From assembly GCA_001567105.1 (NCBI GenBank), contig LMZR01000022.1, positions 19,558-83,557 on the forward strand: a DNA stretch of 64,000 nt. Direction: 5' to 3'. The DNA comes from Chloroflexi bacterium OLB14. GTDB taxonomy: Bacteria > Chloroflexota > Anaerolineae > Anaerolineales > Villigracilaceae. Below, one piece after another: positions 17,838-27,341 of this stretch; the first letter of the stretch is position 1, and the number at the start of each line of letters is the position of its first letter. The notes below the pieces were generated by a model. It was not told where the DNA came from and ran no database searches. It saw only the letters and a program-made list of their open reading frames with translations. The position numbers and the translations under genes are program-made.

Positions 17838-18296
17838 ATGAAAAAATATCTATTTGTATTCTTTGTAATTGCGTTCGTTCTTTCAGCTTGTGGAGCAAGC
17901 CCTAATGATCCCGCTAATTTAGACCCGTCGTATCCATCATATCCAAACACATCAAATCAAAATGAATATTTGCCTAAAGCCGAAGATGCAAATTTGATAC
18001 GTGCTGATGCATTCGTTGATTCAACCGAATTATTGATTTTAGAAAGTTATCCTTTACAATTTACGCTTTCGATAAAAGGTAATTTACCGACACCTTGTCA
18101 TCAATTACGAATTACTGCCAGCCTGCCAGATGCTGAAAATAAAATTTATGTTCAGGTATATTCAGTCGTTAGTGCCGACCAATCTTGCGCGCAAGTGTTG
18201 AGCCCATTTGCAGTGAATCATTCACTGGGCAGTTTTCCCACAGGGCATTACTATCTTTTTGTAAATGGAAATCCAGTAGCAGAATTTGATGCTTAA
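17838..18296 (+). CDS. Lipoprotein, second of a tandem pair
   Basis: 152 residues, signal peptide and lipobox VLSACGA (Cys 19). The domain aligns with the preceding protein: TPCHQLRITASLPDAENKIY, VQVYSVVSADQSCAQVL and FPTGHYYLFVNGNPVAEF, with both Cys conserved. This indicates a local duplication. AAATATTTGGAG-like site (TTGGAGACTAA) precedes the ATG. Function unknown. Confidence 0.7.
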   Translation: MKKYLFVFFVIAFVLSACGASPNDPANLDPSYPSYPNTSNQNEYLPKAEDANLIRADAFVDSTELLILESYPLQFTLSIKGNLPTPCHQLRITASLPDAENKIYVQVYSVVSADQSCAQVLSPFAVNHSLGSFPTGHYYLFVNGNPVAEFDA

Positions 18297-18305
18297 ATAA
18301 ATAGA

Positions 18306-18340
18306 AAGTAGAAAATGGCGAATATAACCACTTTCTACTT
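18306..18340. terminator. Hairpin between convergent genes
   Basis: AAGTAGAAAATGG pairs with CCACTTTCTACTT (12 of 13), followed on the plus strand by TCTTTTTTTC at 18350. A related AGTGGAAAGT / ACTTTCCACT hairpin lies at 48574-48608. Confidence 0.7.
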
Positions 18341-18359
18341 TCCACTTAAGTCTTTTTTT

Positions 18360-19112
18360 CTAATGACTCAAAATTTGCGAGAGGAATAATTTTGTGCGTT
18401 CTTCTTTTGGAGATTCAAATATTTCTTTCGGAGTGCCACTCTCAACAATTTGACCTTGATCAAAGAAAAACATTCGGTCTGCTACGGCGCGGGCAAAGCC
18501 CATTTCGTGCGTGACCACTAACATGGTCATACCTGATTTGGCTAACTCAATCATTACATCTAGCACTTCTTTAATCATTTCAGGGTCAAGCGCAGAAGTC
18601 GGCTCATCAAATAACATAATTTTTGGTTGCATTGCCAAAGCACGTGCAATGGCAACTCGTTGTTGTTGCCCGCCCGAAAGTTGCCCTGGAAATTTATGAG
18701 CTTGGTCTGGAATACCAACCCGCGCCAATAATTGCATAGCCACTTCTTCCGCTTTTGCTTTTGCCATGCCTCGCACCTGAATAGGCGCCAAAGTAATATT
18801 TTGCATAACAGTTAAATGCGGAAATAAATTAAATTGCTGAAACACCATACCTGTTTCTGTACGAATTAATTCAATGTTGCGCACATCGTGTGTTAATTCA
18901 ATATCATCCACAAAAATCTGCCCGCGTTGATGTTCTTCTAACCTATTGATTGTGCGAATAAAAGTTGATTTACCTGAACCAGAGGGTCCAAAGATCACAA
19001 TCACTTCACCTTTTTTTACTTCCATATTTACATTTTTCAGGGCGTGATATTCGCCATACCATTTATTCACATCTTGTACACGGATAATAACTTCACCTTC
19101 TTGTGCCATCAT
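18360..19112 (-). CDS. aapP: Amino-acid ABC transporter ATP-binding protein
   Basis: 250 residues. Walker [14 protein letters not shown]-loop [16 protein letters not shown] signature [15 protein letters not shown], Walker [15 protein letters not shown] and switch His in VVTHEMGFA. The whole chain matches the GlnQ/AapP polar amino-acid branch. It energises uptake through the two permeases encoded just upstream and is the last gene of the aapJQMP-like operon. ATG at 19112 or 19109. Confidence 0.93.
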   Translation of the reverse strand: MMAQEGEVIIRVQDVNKWYGEYHALKNVNMEVKKGEVIVIFGPSGSGKSTFIRTINRLEEHQRGQIFVDDIELTHDVRNIELIRTETGMVFQQFNLFPHLTVMQNITLAPIQVRGMAKAKAEEVAMQLLARVGIPDQAHKFPGQLSGGQQQRVAIARALAMQPKIMLFDEPTSALDPEMIKEVLDVMIELAKSGMTMLVVTHEMGFARAVADRMFFFDQGQIVESGTPKEIFESPKEERTKLFLSQILSH

Positions 19113-19121
19113 GCTTCTCCT

Positions 19122-20315
19122 TTATCTTTTTCCAACACCAAGTTTTATTTCTAACTGCTGACTTAGATAAGACATACCATAACTTAGCACCCAATAAATG
19201 AGCGAGATGAAAACGTACACTTCTCGTTGCAAACCTAAAAATTCTGGTTGCGACAATACAGTTTGGGCAATGCCTACCAAGTCAAACAAGCCGACAATAG
19301 CCACTAAGGATGTATCTTTAAATACGCCAATAAATTGCCCAACTAAAATCGGGATGATTAAACGTAAGGCTTGCGGCAAGATGATGAAATACATGGTTTT
19401 GAATCCACTCAAGCCCAGTGCCTGCGCCGCTTCAAACTGACCTTTGGGTATGGCTTGTAAACCTCCACGTACGTTTTCGGCTAGATACGCTGCACTGAAC
19501 AGGATGACTGCAACCATAGCCCGTAAAACACGGTCAATTGTCACTCCTGTTGGGAGGAACAGTGGCAACATCAATTGCGCCATAAAAAACAAAGTAATTA
19601 ATGGAACGCCGCGAATCAACTCAATGTAAAGCACGCTGGTAATTCGGATGGCAGGTAATTCAGACCTGCGCCCTAAAGCCAGCAACACGCCCAATGGAAA
19701 TGAAAAGATGATACCCACAATAGTCAGCAAGAAGGTCAGCAACAACCCACCCCATACATTGGTTTGAACAATGGGCATGAATCCTTCTTGAGGTGTGAAG
19801 CCGCGCGTGAGTAAGATAAAAATCGGCAGGCAGATAATCCAACCAATGATGACATGCCGACTTAAGGCTTGGGGTTTGGCGCGCCCAATTAGCCAGCCAA
19901 TGACGCCAACCACTGTTAAGATAATCATCCATTTGCGAGGCTCAACACCAAAAGGAAGTAAGGCTAGCAGAAGTGGGAATGCAATTAATAAAATTGTTAT
20001 AAGGTAGGATTTACGTGCCCAAATAGCAAGTGAGTTGCCAATTAGGAACATGATAAAAGCCAATGCTAGCCATAATCGCCAAACTTGTTCTAAAGGATAT
20101 TGCCCTACCATGAATAAGCGCAAGTTTGTAGTTACCACTTGCCATTCTGCAACGGTGAAAACCCAAACTAAAACCGCTTTAACCACCCAGAAAATAATCA
20201 GGGCACCAACAACCGTTAAGATGGAATCGACCCATGAGCCAAAGAGGTTTTTTCTTAACCAACGGAGAGCGCCAGAACGTTCAGCGAGCGGGGGGAGAAT
20301 TGTATTTTCAGCCAT
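19122..20315 (-). CDS. aapM: Amino-acid ABC transporter permease, AapM-like
   Basis: 397 residues, about 8 membrane helices. A long N-terminal membrane region (residues 30-170) is followed by the conserved His/Glu/polar amino-acid permease domain with SVLYIELIRGVPLITLFFMA, YLAENVRGGLQAIPKGQFEA and the EAA loop AAQALGLSGFKTMYFIILPQ. The N-terminal extension is typical of AapM rather than of GlnP. It lies 1 nt from aapQ and 9 nt from aapP. Confidence 0.92.
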   Translation of the reverse strand: MAENTILPPLAERSGALRWLRKNLFGSWVDSILTVVGALIIFWVVKAVLVWVFTVAEWQVVTTNLRLFMVGQYPLEQVWRLWLALAFIMFLIGNSLAIWARKSYLITILLIAFPLLLALLPFGVEPRKWMIILTVVGVIGWLIGRAKPQALSRHVIIGWIICLPIFILLTRGFTPQEGFMPIVQTNVWGGLLLTFLLTIVGIIFSFPLGVLLALGRRSELPAIRITSVLYIELIRGVPLITLFFMAQLMLPLFLPTGVTIDRVLRAMVAVILFSAAYLAENVRGGLQAIPKGQFEAAQALGLSGFKTMYFIILPQALRLIIPILVGQFIGVFKDTSLVAIVGLFDLVGIAQTVLSQPEFLGLQREVYVFISLIYWVLSYGMSYLSQQLEIKLGVGKR

Positions 20316-20316
20316 G

Positions 20317-21504
20317 CTATCTCTCCACTAACTTGATTTTGGCGTTGTACCAGTTCATCAATATAGATGTGATTAGGCTAAAGATGAGATAGGTTAGCAT
20401 TACCATTGAAATCATCTCTACTGCACGCCCTGTTTGATTTAGAACCGTGTTGGAAACGTAGAATACATCGGGGTAGCCGACTGCAATGGCAAGTGATGAG
20501 TTTTTGATTAGGTTTAAGTATTGGCTAGTTAATGGGGGAATAATGACACGCAAGGCTTGGGGAAAGACGATTAGACGCAGTGTTTTGAATTTACTTAATC
20601 CTAACGCATGGGCGGCTTCTACTTGTCCTTTTGAGACAGATTGAATGCCCGAGCGAACTACTTCGCCAATAAAAGCAGAGGTGTATAAAACTAAGCCAGA
20701 TGTTAATGCTAAAAATTCGGGGCTGAGAATCTTTCCGCCAGTGATTCTTAAACCTTCTACACGAGTTACATCTAAGGTAAGTGGTTTTTCGGGTAAAACG
20801 TACCAACCAATGACTGCAACGATGATGAAGGTTAGTAAAGTCCACAGTGTAGTGAGCGGAGCTTTGCCCGTGCGCTTGCTATAGGCACGCAGGGCGAAGA
20901 AGACAATAACCGCTAAGATGATGCCGATGAGCAGAATCAGGCGGAAGGTCGGGTAAGAGGCGGTTGGGATTCCCCATGGAATTCCAACGCCACGATTTGT
21001 CAAAAATATATTTCCATTCCAAATAATTGCCTCTTTAACTTTTGGTAATTTAAGAAAAACGCCTAAGTACCAAAAAATTAAAAATACAAGTAATGAAAGG
21101 TTGCGCATTAATTCGAGGTAGAATGCGGCGAGGCGATTGATAAGGAAGTTCGTTGAGAGACGCGAAACACCAAGAATAACGCCTAACATTGTTGATGCGA
21201 TAACTCCTACAATGCTAACTGATAATGTGTTTAGTAAGCCGACTTGATAGGCTTGCCAGTAGGATGATTCGCGTGTGTATTCGATGAGCATTTCAGATAT
21301 ATCAAAGCCTGCAATGCTTTTTAGAAATTGAAAACTAAGTGTGATGCCTTGTTTGGCTAGCCCCGCTTGCATGTTTTTCCAGATAATTGAGCCTGCGAAA
21401 AGAAGCCCAATAATAAAGACCACCTGACCTAAAATTTTCAGGATGCGTTCGTCTCGCCAGAATGGAATTGTTGTTTTTTGCTTTACGCCTGCTTGCATTG
21501 ACAA
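20317..21504 (-). CDS. aapQ: Amino-acid ABC transporter permease, AapQ-like
   Basis: 395 residues. A large insertion between the first helices and the EAA region (about 100-270) is the AapQ trait. Conserved blocks: LAAFYLELMRNLSLLVFLIF, FIGEVVRSGIQSVSKGQVEA and AAHALGLSKFKTLRLIVFPQ. It forms the membrane pore together with AapM. A strong hairpin lies between aapJ and this gene, which should lower its expression relative to the binding protein. Confidence 0.92.
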   Translation of the reverse strand: MSMQAGVKQKTTIPFWRDERILKILGQVVFIIGLLFAGSIIWKNMQAGLAKQGITLSFQFLKSIAGFDISEMLIEYTRESSYWQAYQVGLLNTLSVSIVGVIASTMLGVILGVSRLSTNFLINRLAAFYLELMRNLSLLVFLIFWYLGVFLKLPKVKEAIIWNGNIFLTNRGVGIPWGIPTASYPTFRLILLIGIILAVIVFFALRAYSKRTGKAPLTTLWTLLTFIIVAVIGWYVLPEKPLTLDVTRVEGLRITGGKILSPEFLALTSGLVLYTSAFIGEVVRSGIQSVSKGQVEAAHALGLSKFKTLRLIVFPQALRVIIPPLTSQYLNLIKNSSLAIAVGYPDVFYVSNTVLNQTGRAVEMISMVMLTYLIFSLITSILMNWYNAKIKLVER

Positions 21505-21528
21505 ACCTCCGTCATTCTAGGATGAATA

Positions 21529-21552
21529 AAGGGCAGGTTTGCACCTGCCCTT
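21529..21552 (-). terminator. Intra-operon hairpin between aapJ and aapQ
   Basis: On the minus strand AAGGGCAGGT-GCAA-ACCTGCCCTT is a perfect 10-bp stem, 12 nt after the aapJ stop, with a weak T-rich 3' side (TATTC). A partial terminator or mRNA-stabilising hairpin after the binding-protein gene is common in such operons and gives more binding protein than permease. Confidence 0.75.
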
Positions 21553-21563
21553 TTTTTAACTTA

Positions 21564-22691
21564 TTAGCGTACAGGTGGAGCGTATAGTAAACCACCATCT
21601 GTGTAGAGGCTGTTGAAGCCACGTGGGATGTATGTTGGAGTGTCGGGACCAAGATTGCGGTTGTAAACTTCTTCGTAGTTACCGACAAGTTTAATGATGT
21701 TATATGCCCAGTCGTCACTCAAACCGAGTTTCAAGCCCATACCAGGTTCAACGCCTAATAAGCGTTTAACTTCTGGGGCAGTGGCGCTGGCTTTGATGTC
21801 ATCTACATTAGCAGAGGTGATGCCAAATTCTTCGCCATCAAACATGGCAAAGACTGTCCATTGAGCGATGTCGAACCATTGATCATCACCATGGCGTACC
21901 ATTGGTCCGAGAGGTTCTTTGGACATGGTTACATCAAGGATAACGTGTGCAGAGGGATCTGCTAAAACTGTGCGGCGTGATACCAAACCAGATTTATCAG
22001 TGGTGACGGCGTCACAGCGTTCTTCAGCATAAGCGGCGAATGTGGCATCGGCATCGTCAAACACTGCAGGAGTGTAAGAAACGCCTTCAGCTGCCATTAC
22101 GTCGGCTAAATTTAATTCAGTGGTTGTGCCTGTTTGTACACAAATGGTGCCGCCTTCTAAATCTTTTAAGGTGGTAATTCCACTATCAACAGGAACCATT
22201 ATGCCCTGACCATCATAGAAGGTGGTGTGAACAAAGTTGCCTGCTAATTCAGTGTCACGGGCAAGTGACCAAGTTGTGTTGCGGCTGAGAATATCAATTT
22301 CACCAGATTGTAAAGCGGTGAAACGTTCTGAGGCTGTTACAGGGCGAAATTCTACTTTGGAGGCATCGCCAAAAATTGCAGCGGCAAGAGCGCGGCAGTA
22401 ATCAACATCGAAGCCAGAAAAAGCGCCATTGGCATCTACGTAACCAAAACCAGGTACTTGTGAGTTGACACCGCAAATTAAATTACCACGTGCTTTGACT
22501 GTTTCAAGTGTTACGCCAAAGCCAGTTGGTGCAACTACTACAGGTGCAGATGAAGTTACTTCAACAACAACTGTTTCAACGACTGTTACTGTTTCACCGC
22601 CATCAGTTGAGGTTGTGGCACCACCACCGCAGGCGGCAAGTGCTAAACTTGCTATCACTACTATAGATATAAACCATAAAGTTTTACGCAT
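21564..22691 (-). CDS. aapJ: General L-amino-acid ABC transporter substrate-binding protein
   Basis: 375 residues. Signal peptide with lipobox LALAACGGG, a short Thr/Val-rich linker, then a periplasmic-binding fold of the AapJ group: TLETVKARGNLICGVNSQVP, GFGYVDANGAFSGFDVDYCR, FTALQSGEIDILSRNTTWS and DTELAGNFVHTTFYDGQGIM. Most AapJ proteins are soluble; here the lipobox anchors it to the membrane, as expected for a monoderm-like cell. GGAGGAGAAC precedes the ATG. First gene of the operon. Confidence 0.93.
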   Translation of the reverse strand: MRKTLWFISIVVIASLALAACGGGATTSTDGGETVTVVETVVVEVTSSAPVVVAPTGFGVTLETVKARGNLICGVNSQVPGFGYVDANGAFSGFDVDYCRALAAAIFGDASKVEFRPVTASERFTALQSGEIDILSRNTTWSLARDTELAGNFVHTTFYDGQGIMVPVDSGITTLKDLEGGTICVQTGTTTELNLADVMAAEGVSYTPAVFDDADATFAAYAEERCDAVTTDKSGLVSRRTVLADPSAHVILDVTMSKEPLGPMVRHGDDQWFDIAQWTVFAMFDGEEFGITSANVDDIKASATAPEVKRLLGVEPGMGLKLGLSDDWAYNIIKLVGNYEEVYNRNLGPDTPTYIPRGFNSLYTDGGLLYAPPVR

Positions 22692-22808
22692 GTTCTCCTC
22701 CTTAGAGAGAAATTTAGTTTAACAAACAAGATAATGGGGGATACAAAATGTGAAATATTTTTATATGAGATAATGCAAATCTCCTTTCTAAAAAAATAAT
22801 AGTTTGTC

Positions 22809-22814
22809 ATTATA
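22809..22814 (-). promoter_or_regulatory. Candidate -10 box for aapJ
   Basis: The minus strand carries a perfect TATAAT (context GATAGTGTATAATGAC) about 118 nt before the aapJ ATG, in an A/T-rich gap. No good -35 sequence is seen 17 nt further upstream, so this is tentative. Confidence 0.35.
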
Positions 22815-22854
22815 CACTATCTATAACAGATTATTTGTATTTATCTTGGTGTAT

Positions 22855-23328
22855 TTATAATTCTTTACTAATTGCACCAACTTTTGCGTTTACTAATTCA
22901 ATTAAATCTCTGACACCGATTTGAATATTAATCCCACGTTGACCACCTGAAATAAAAATTTTATCAAAAGATTCGCAAGCGGAATCAATCACAACTTGAA
23001 AACCTTTATTGATTAGTGCTAATGGAGAGATGCCGCCTGCTTGCAAGCCTGTTAATTTTTCGGCTTCGTTTTGGGTGGTGAGAAAAATTTTCTTTTCATT
23101 GAGAAATACTGCTAGAGATTTTAAATCCACGCTTCTATCTGCGGGGATAACTGCCAGCACAGGTTTGGCTTTTTCTCTGGCTGTGACAATAGTTTTGAAT
23201 ACCTGCGCTGCAGGTACATTCAATATTTGTGCAGCTTCCATACCTCCAATCTTTTCGGCGGGCAATTCGTGGGCTGTGTATTTTATCTTACGTGAATCAA
23301 GAAAACGAGTGACGTTGTTCGTGGGCAT
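22855..23328 (-). CDS. ybaK: Cys-tRNA(Pro) deacylase, YbaK/EbsC type
   Basis: 157 residues from ATG 23328 (MPTNNVTRFLDSRKIKY); the 12 extra codons to 23364 are not family-like. It has the standard YbaK layout: NVPAAQVFKTIVTA with the key Lys, KPVLAVIPADRSVDLKSLAV, and GLQAGGISPLALINKGFQVV. This is the Cys-tRNA(Pro) editing branch, closer to E. coli YbaK than the other copy at 12858. It is divergent from rel; the 76-nt gap must contain both promoters. Confidence 0.9.
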   Translation of the reverse strand: MPTNNVTRFLDSRKIKYTAHELPAEKIGGMEAAQILNVPAAQVFKTIVTAREKAKPVLAVIPADRSVDLKSLAVFLNEKKIFLTTQNEAEKLTGLQAGGISPLALINKGFQVVIDSACESFDKIFISGGQRGINIQIGVRDLIELVNAKVGAISKEL

Positions 23329-23404
23329 GGAGGGATTATACAATTTATCAGGAAACAGAAACAATCCTAAATCAAGAATGAAGCGAAAGGGGTAAAATTA
23401 GAGG

Positions 23405-25615
23405 ATGAAGCCTAGCACAATCGCTTTTGAAACATTATTAGAGCAACTTCCCGAAACGTATACACCCGCCGACCGTGAACTCGTGATGAAGGCTTATGCA
23501 GTGGCAGAAGAAGCACACCGAGAACAGAAGCGTCATTCGGGGGAGCCTTATATTAATCACTGTATTGCAGTGGCGAGTATTTTAGCGGAGTTGAAAGTAC
23601 CTGCCGAGGTGATTGCGGCAGGTTTGTTACATGATACTGTTGAGGATACTTCTGTAACGTTGGCTGATATTCGGCGTGATTTTGGAGATACCGTGCGATT
23701 GTTAGTAGATGGGGTAACAAAGTTAACGCATTTGCCTCGTGTTTCACATGATGCGAAAGATGTTGGAAAAGGCAATGGAGCAGATGAAAAAGTAATTCAA
23801 CCCACTTCTTTGGGGCGTAAGGAAGATATGGTTTCTGAAACATTGCGCAAAATGTTTTTAGCCATGAGCGAGAATGTGGACGTAATGTTAATTAAGTTGG
23901 CAGATCGTTTGCATAATATACGTACGCTGGGTCACATGCCAGAACATAAGCAAAAAAGAATTGCTCAGGAAACACTGGATATTTTCGCACCGCTGGCAAA
24001 TCGGCTTGGGATTTGGCAATTGAAGTGGGAACTGGAAGATTTAAGTTTTCGGTATATAAACCCAGAAAAGTATAAAGAAATTGTGGGGCAATTGGCAGAA
24101 CGCCGCCCAGACCGTGAACGTACACTGGAAGAAATAAAAGATAAGTTAATCAAATTACTTGAAAAAAATAATATCAAAGCCGAAATCAGCGGAAGACCTA
24201 AACATATTTATTCGATATATAAAAAAATGCGTGATAAAGACCGCACCTTCAATATGGTATATGATGTGCGAGCAGTACGGCTGATTGTGCCAGATGTGCC
24301 ATCTTGTTATGCCGCATTAGGATTAATTCATACTTCATGGAGACCAATTCAAGGCGAGTTTGATGATTATATTGCCGCGCCAAAAGATAATTTTTATCAA
24401 TCACTTCATACAGCTGTGAAATATGATGACAAACGCCCACTAGAGGTGCAAATCCGCACACCCGAAATGCACTTAAGTGCTGAATATGGGATTGCCGCGC
24501 ACTGGCGTTATAAAGAAGGCGGAAAGCAAACCGACAAGAATTTTGAGAAGCATATCAACTCATTACGCTCAATGATGGAATGGCGCACAGATGTGAAAGA
24601 TGCGGCTGAGTTTGTCGAATCAATGCAAAGTGACGTATTCAAAGATAGGGTTTATATCCAAACACCGCGTGGCGATATTATTGATTTACCCTCTGGCTCT
24701 ACACCAATTGATTTTGCTTATCATGTGCATACTGATATTGGGCATCGTTGCAGAGGTGCAAAAGTCAACGGAAAACTAGTGCCTTTATATCAAGAATTAA
24801 AAACAAATGATAGTGTGGAAATCTTAACTGCGAAGCGTGGAGGACCAAGCCGTGATTGGGTTAATCCAAGTTTGGGGCTAGTAAAAACACAACGCGCTCG
24901 CTCAAAAATAAAAGTGTGGTTTAAGAAACAAGAAGATGAACAAAATTTAGCCCAAGGACGAGCTACTCTAGAGCGCGAATTACAAAGGCTCGGTATTAAA
25001 GAAACAAATTTTGAAAACCTAGCGCACAATTTAGAATATAAAACTACTGATGAATTATTTATTGCACTCGGCGCAGCAGATCTTTCCATTAGCAAAGTTA
25101 TTAAACAATTTGCAGAAGCCGAAGAAATTAAAGATATTCTTGAACCCAATGCACCAGCCACATCAGATAAAAAATCTAGCGGCATTGAAGTAGTTGGCTT
25201 AAAAGGCATGTTGGCTAACATGGCAAAATGTTGTGCGCCTATGCCCGGTGATGAAATTGTTGGCTTTGTAACGCGTGGGCGTGGCGTTACAGTTCATCGC
25301 CACGATTGCCCAAATATCCTAAAGATTCAAGACCGCGAACGCTTTCTAAAAGTAGATTGGGGACACGCAGAACGAACCTACCCCATTCCTATTGCCATCA
25401 AAGCATACGACCGACAAGGCTTAATGGTAGATGTTTCAAAATTACTGGCTGATGAAAATATTAATATCACCAACGTTTCGGTAAACATAAATCGTAGTAT
25501 CGCTGATTTGCGTTTGATGATAGAAGTGCGAGATTTAACTCAACTAAGTAAAATTCTGAACCGCATTGAAAATTTACCTAATGTAATGGAAGCACGCCGC
25601 ACCAATCCAGGTTAA
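23405..25615 (+). CDS. rel: Bifunctional (p)ppGpp synthetase/hydrolase
   Basis: 736 residues, full RSH architecture. HD hydrolase domain with H-HD-ED (HSGEPYINH; LLHDTVEDT at 75-83), synthetase domain with GRPKHIYSIYKKMRDKDRTF and EVQIRTPEMH (about 240-370), TGS domain (VYIQTPRGDIIDLPSGSTPI, about 395-455), a zinc-finger/helical region with CCAPMPGDEIVGFVTRGRG, and a C-terminal ACT domain. Both catalytic halves look intact, so it should make and degrade the stringent-response alarmone. Single gene, with moeA starting 59 nt downstream. Confidence 0.96.
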   Translation: MKPSTIAFETLLEQLPETYTPADRELVMKAYAVAEEAHREQKRHSGEPYINHCIAVASILAELKVPAEVIAAGLLHDTVEDTSVTLADIRRDFGDTVRLLVDGVTKLTHLPRVSHDAKDVGKGNGADEKVIQPTSLGRKEDMVSETLRKMFLAMSENVDVMLIKLADRLHNIRTLGHMPEHKQKRIAQETLDIFAPLANRLGIWQLKWELEDLSFRYINPEKYKEIVGQLAERRPDRERTLEEIKDKLIKLLEKNNIKAEISGRPKHIYSIYKKMRDKDRTFNMVYDVRAVRLIVPDVPSCYAALGLIHTSWRPIQGEFDDYIAAPKDNFYQSLHTAVKYDDKRPLEVQIRTPEMHLSAEYGIAAHWRYKEGGKQTDKNFEKHINSLRSMMEWRTDVKDAAEFVESMQSDVFKDRVYIQTPRGDIIDLPSGSTPIDFAYHVHTDIGHRCRGAKVNGKLVPLYQELKTNDSVEILTAKRGGPSRDWVNPSLGLVKTQRARSKIKVWFKKQEDEQNLAQGRATLERELQRLGIKETNFENLAHNLEYKTTDELFIALGAADLSISKVIKQFAEAEEIKDILEPNAPATSDKKSSGIEVVGLKGMLANMAKCCAPMPGDEIVGFVTRGRGVTVHRHDCPNILKIQDRERFLKVDWGHAERTYPIPIAIKAYDRQGLMVDVSKLLADENINITNVSVNINRSIADLRLMIEVRDLTQLSKILNRIENLPNVMEARRTNPG

Positions 25616-25634
25616 TTAAATTTAAGTTACGTTT

Positions 25635-25664
25635 TCAACATGGCATTTTAATTTGCGTTATAAT
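25635..25664 (+). promoter_or_regulatory. Candidate promoter of moeA
   Basis: TATAAT at 25659-25664 with TCAACA at 25635-25640 as a poor -35 box, spacing 18. The -10 box ends only 10 nt before the moeA ATG, so the transcript would be nearly leaderless. Confidence 0.3.
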
Positions 25665-25674
25665 CTCGGCGCTT

Positions 25675-26894
25675 ATGCTTTCAGTTCACGAAGCGCGTGA
25701 GCGCATCCTCACCCATTTTCAAAAAACTCATACAGAAAAAAATTCCGCTCATTGCCTGTGCCAAGCGCATATTAGCCACTGATATTATTTCAGATTTAGA
25801 TTTTCCATTATTTGATAACTCCTCGATGGATGGATTTGCCATTCGGGTTGAAGATTCAAACACCGCTTCTTTGACTACCCTGAAAGTTGTCGCAGACATC
25901 CCAGCAGGCACTTCCCCCCAAGCTACTACTCAAAACTGGCGAAGCCGCGCGTATTATGACAGGCGCACAAATGCCACAAGGTGCAAATGCTGTCATCCCA
26001 GTGGAAGATACAAATACAAACTATCATGAAGTCGGCTCACAAATTCCCGAAACTATTTCATTCAACAGAAAACTAAATGCAGGGGACTATATCCGCCCTA
26101 AAGGTTCAGATATAAAAAAGGGTGAACTGGTTTTGCAAAAAGGTAAACTCATCAAAGCGCAAGATTTAGGTTTACTAGCCACTTTAGGAATTGCCAATAT
26201 AGAAGTGTATAAAAAGCCCCGCGTGGCTTTATTATCATCTGGCGACGAGTTACTAGATGTAGATGTTCCTTTAGAAGAGGGCAAAATTCGCGATTCGAAT
26301 TCGTACATGCTAGCAAGTTTGCTAGAAAATGAAAATGTAGATGTGCTTCGCCTAGGCGTTGCAAAAGATTCAAAAGAAGCGGTAACTAATTTATTCGAGC
26401 AGGCAGTAAATCAAAAAGCAGATTTGATACTCTCATCTGCTGGTGTAAGCGTAGGTGCGTATGACTTCATTAAAGAAGTGATTGAATCAAATGGCAAGAT
26501 GGAATTTTGGAAAGTAAATATGCGCCCCGGAAAACCTTTGGCATTTGGCAAATATAAAGGAATTAATTTCATCGGCTTGCCCGGGAATCCAGTCTCTGCT
26601 TTTGTGGGCTTTCAAGTTTTTGTGCAACCCGCTTTACAAAAAATGAAAGGCTCGATGGAGCAAAACCAAGCAAAAATCAAAGTAAGAAGCGAAAAGGAAA
26701 TCGAGTCTGATGGTAGAGAAAGTTATTTACGGGTAAATATTCAAATAACAGATGGCGTAACTTGGGCTAAATTAACGGGAAATCAGAGTTCTGGGAATTT
26801 GCTATCTGTAGTACAGGCAGATGCTTTACTTATTATTCCCGCTGGTGTAAAATGCCTGCCTGCTGGCTCGGAAGTGGAAGCCATTTTGTTATGA
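25675..26894 (+). CDS. moeA: Molybdopterin molybdenumtransferase MoeA (two frameshifts)
   Basis: Three frames carry successive parts: [20 protein letters not shown] from ATG 25675; then [20 protein letters not shown] with [12 protein letters not shown]; then [20 protein letters not shown] to the end. Removing one A from A7 25736-25742 and one C from C6 25914-25919 gives about 406 residues, the normal MoeA length. [32 protein letters not shown] and [13 protein letters not shown] are the family signatures. It inserts molybdate into molybdopterin. No other moco gene is nearby. Confidence 0.88.
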
Positions 26895-26900
26895 GGTACT

Positions 26901-27329
26901 ATGGATAAGTGGTTAAATCGTGTGCTATATCTGGCTTTGATTGTGGGGTTAGGAGTGGGAATTTATATGAGTATTTTTAAAGCCACTGGAAATGAAGCCA
27001 TGTGCTTAGGAAATGGCGACTGTGCCATTGTAACTGAAAGTCGCTTTTCCAAAATCAATGGCATTGCGGTTCCACATATTGGCTTAATTGGAAATATTGC
27101 TTTATTAGCTGTTTTATTTTTTGAAAGTAAAAATTCATTCTTACGCAAAAATGGCACATTATTATTTTTTGCTTTAGCCTTAGGTGGTTTTCTTTTTACT
27201 TTGTGGCTAATTTATTTAGAAATTTTTATCTTACAAGCATTTTGTCCATTTTGTATTACTGCGCAAACCTGCATGGTAATTGTATTTGCCTTAGCAGTGA
27301 CGCGCTTAATAAAAAACCCTAACCTTTAG
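26901..27329 (+). CDS. Vitamin K epoxide reductase (VKOR) family protein
   Basis: 142 residues, four membrane helices. The loop Cys pair (AMCLGNGDCAIV), the conserved Ser region (VTESRFSKINGIAVPHIGLI) and the quinone-side CPFC motif (AFCPFCITAQTC, in the last helix) are present. It should reoxidise a thioredoxin-like partner at the membrane and pass electrons to quinone, doing the work of DsbB. The start is 6 nt after moeA. No thioredoxin domain is fused; the thioredoxin-like lipoprotein at 32924 is a possible partner in the same region. Confidence 0.87.
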   Translation: MDKWLNRVLYLALIVGLGVGIYMSIFKATGNEAMCLGNGDCAIVTESRFSKINGIAVPHIGLIGNIALLAVLFFESKNSFLRKNGTLLFFALALGGFLFTLWLIYLEIFILQAFCPFCITAQTCMVIVFALAVTRLIKNPNL

Positions 27330-27341
27330 GAGGATGTTGCA

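Noticed and set aside
19198..20331. Several plus-strand ORFs opposite the permease genes
   Set aside because: Antisense shadows rich in Lys/Thr, typical of the complement of membrane-protein codons; no start signals.
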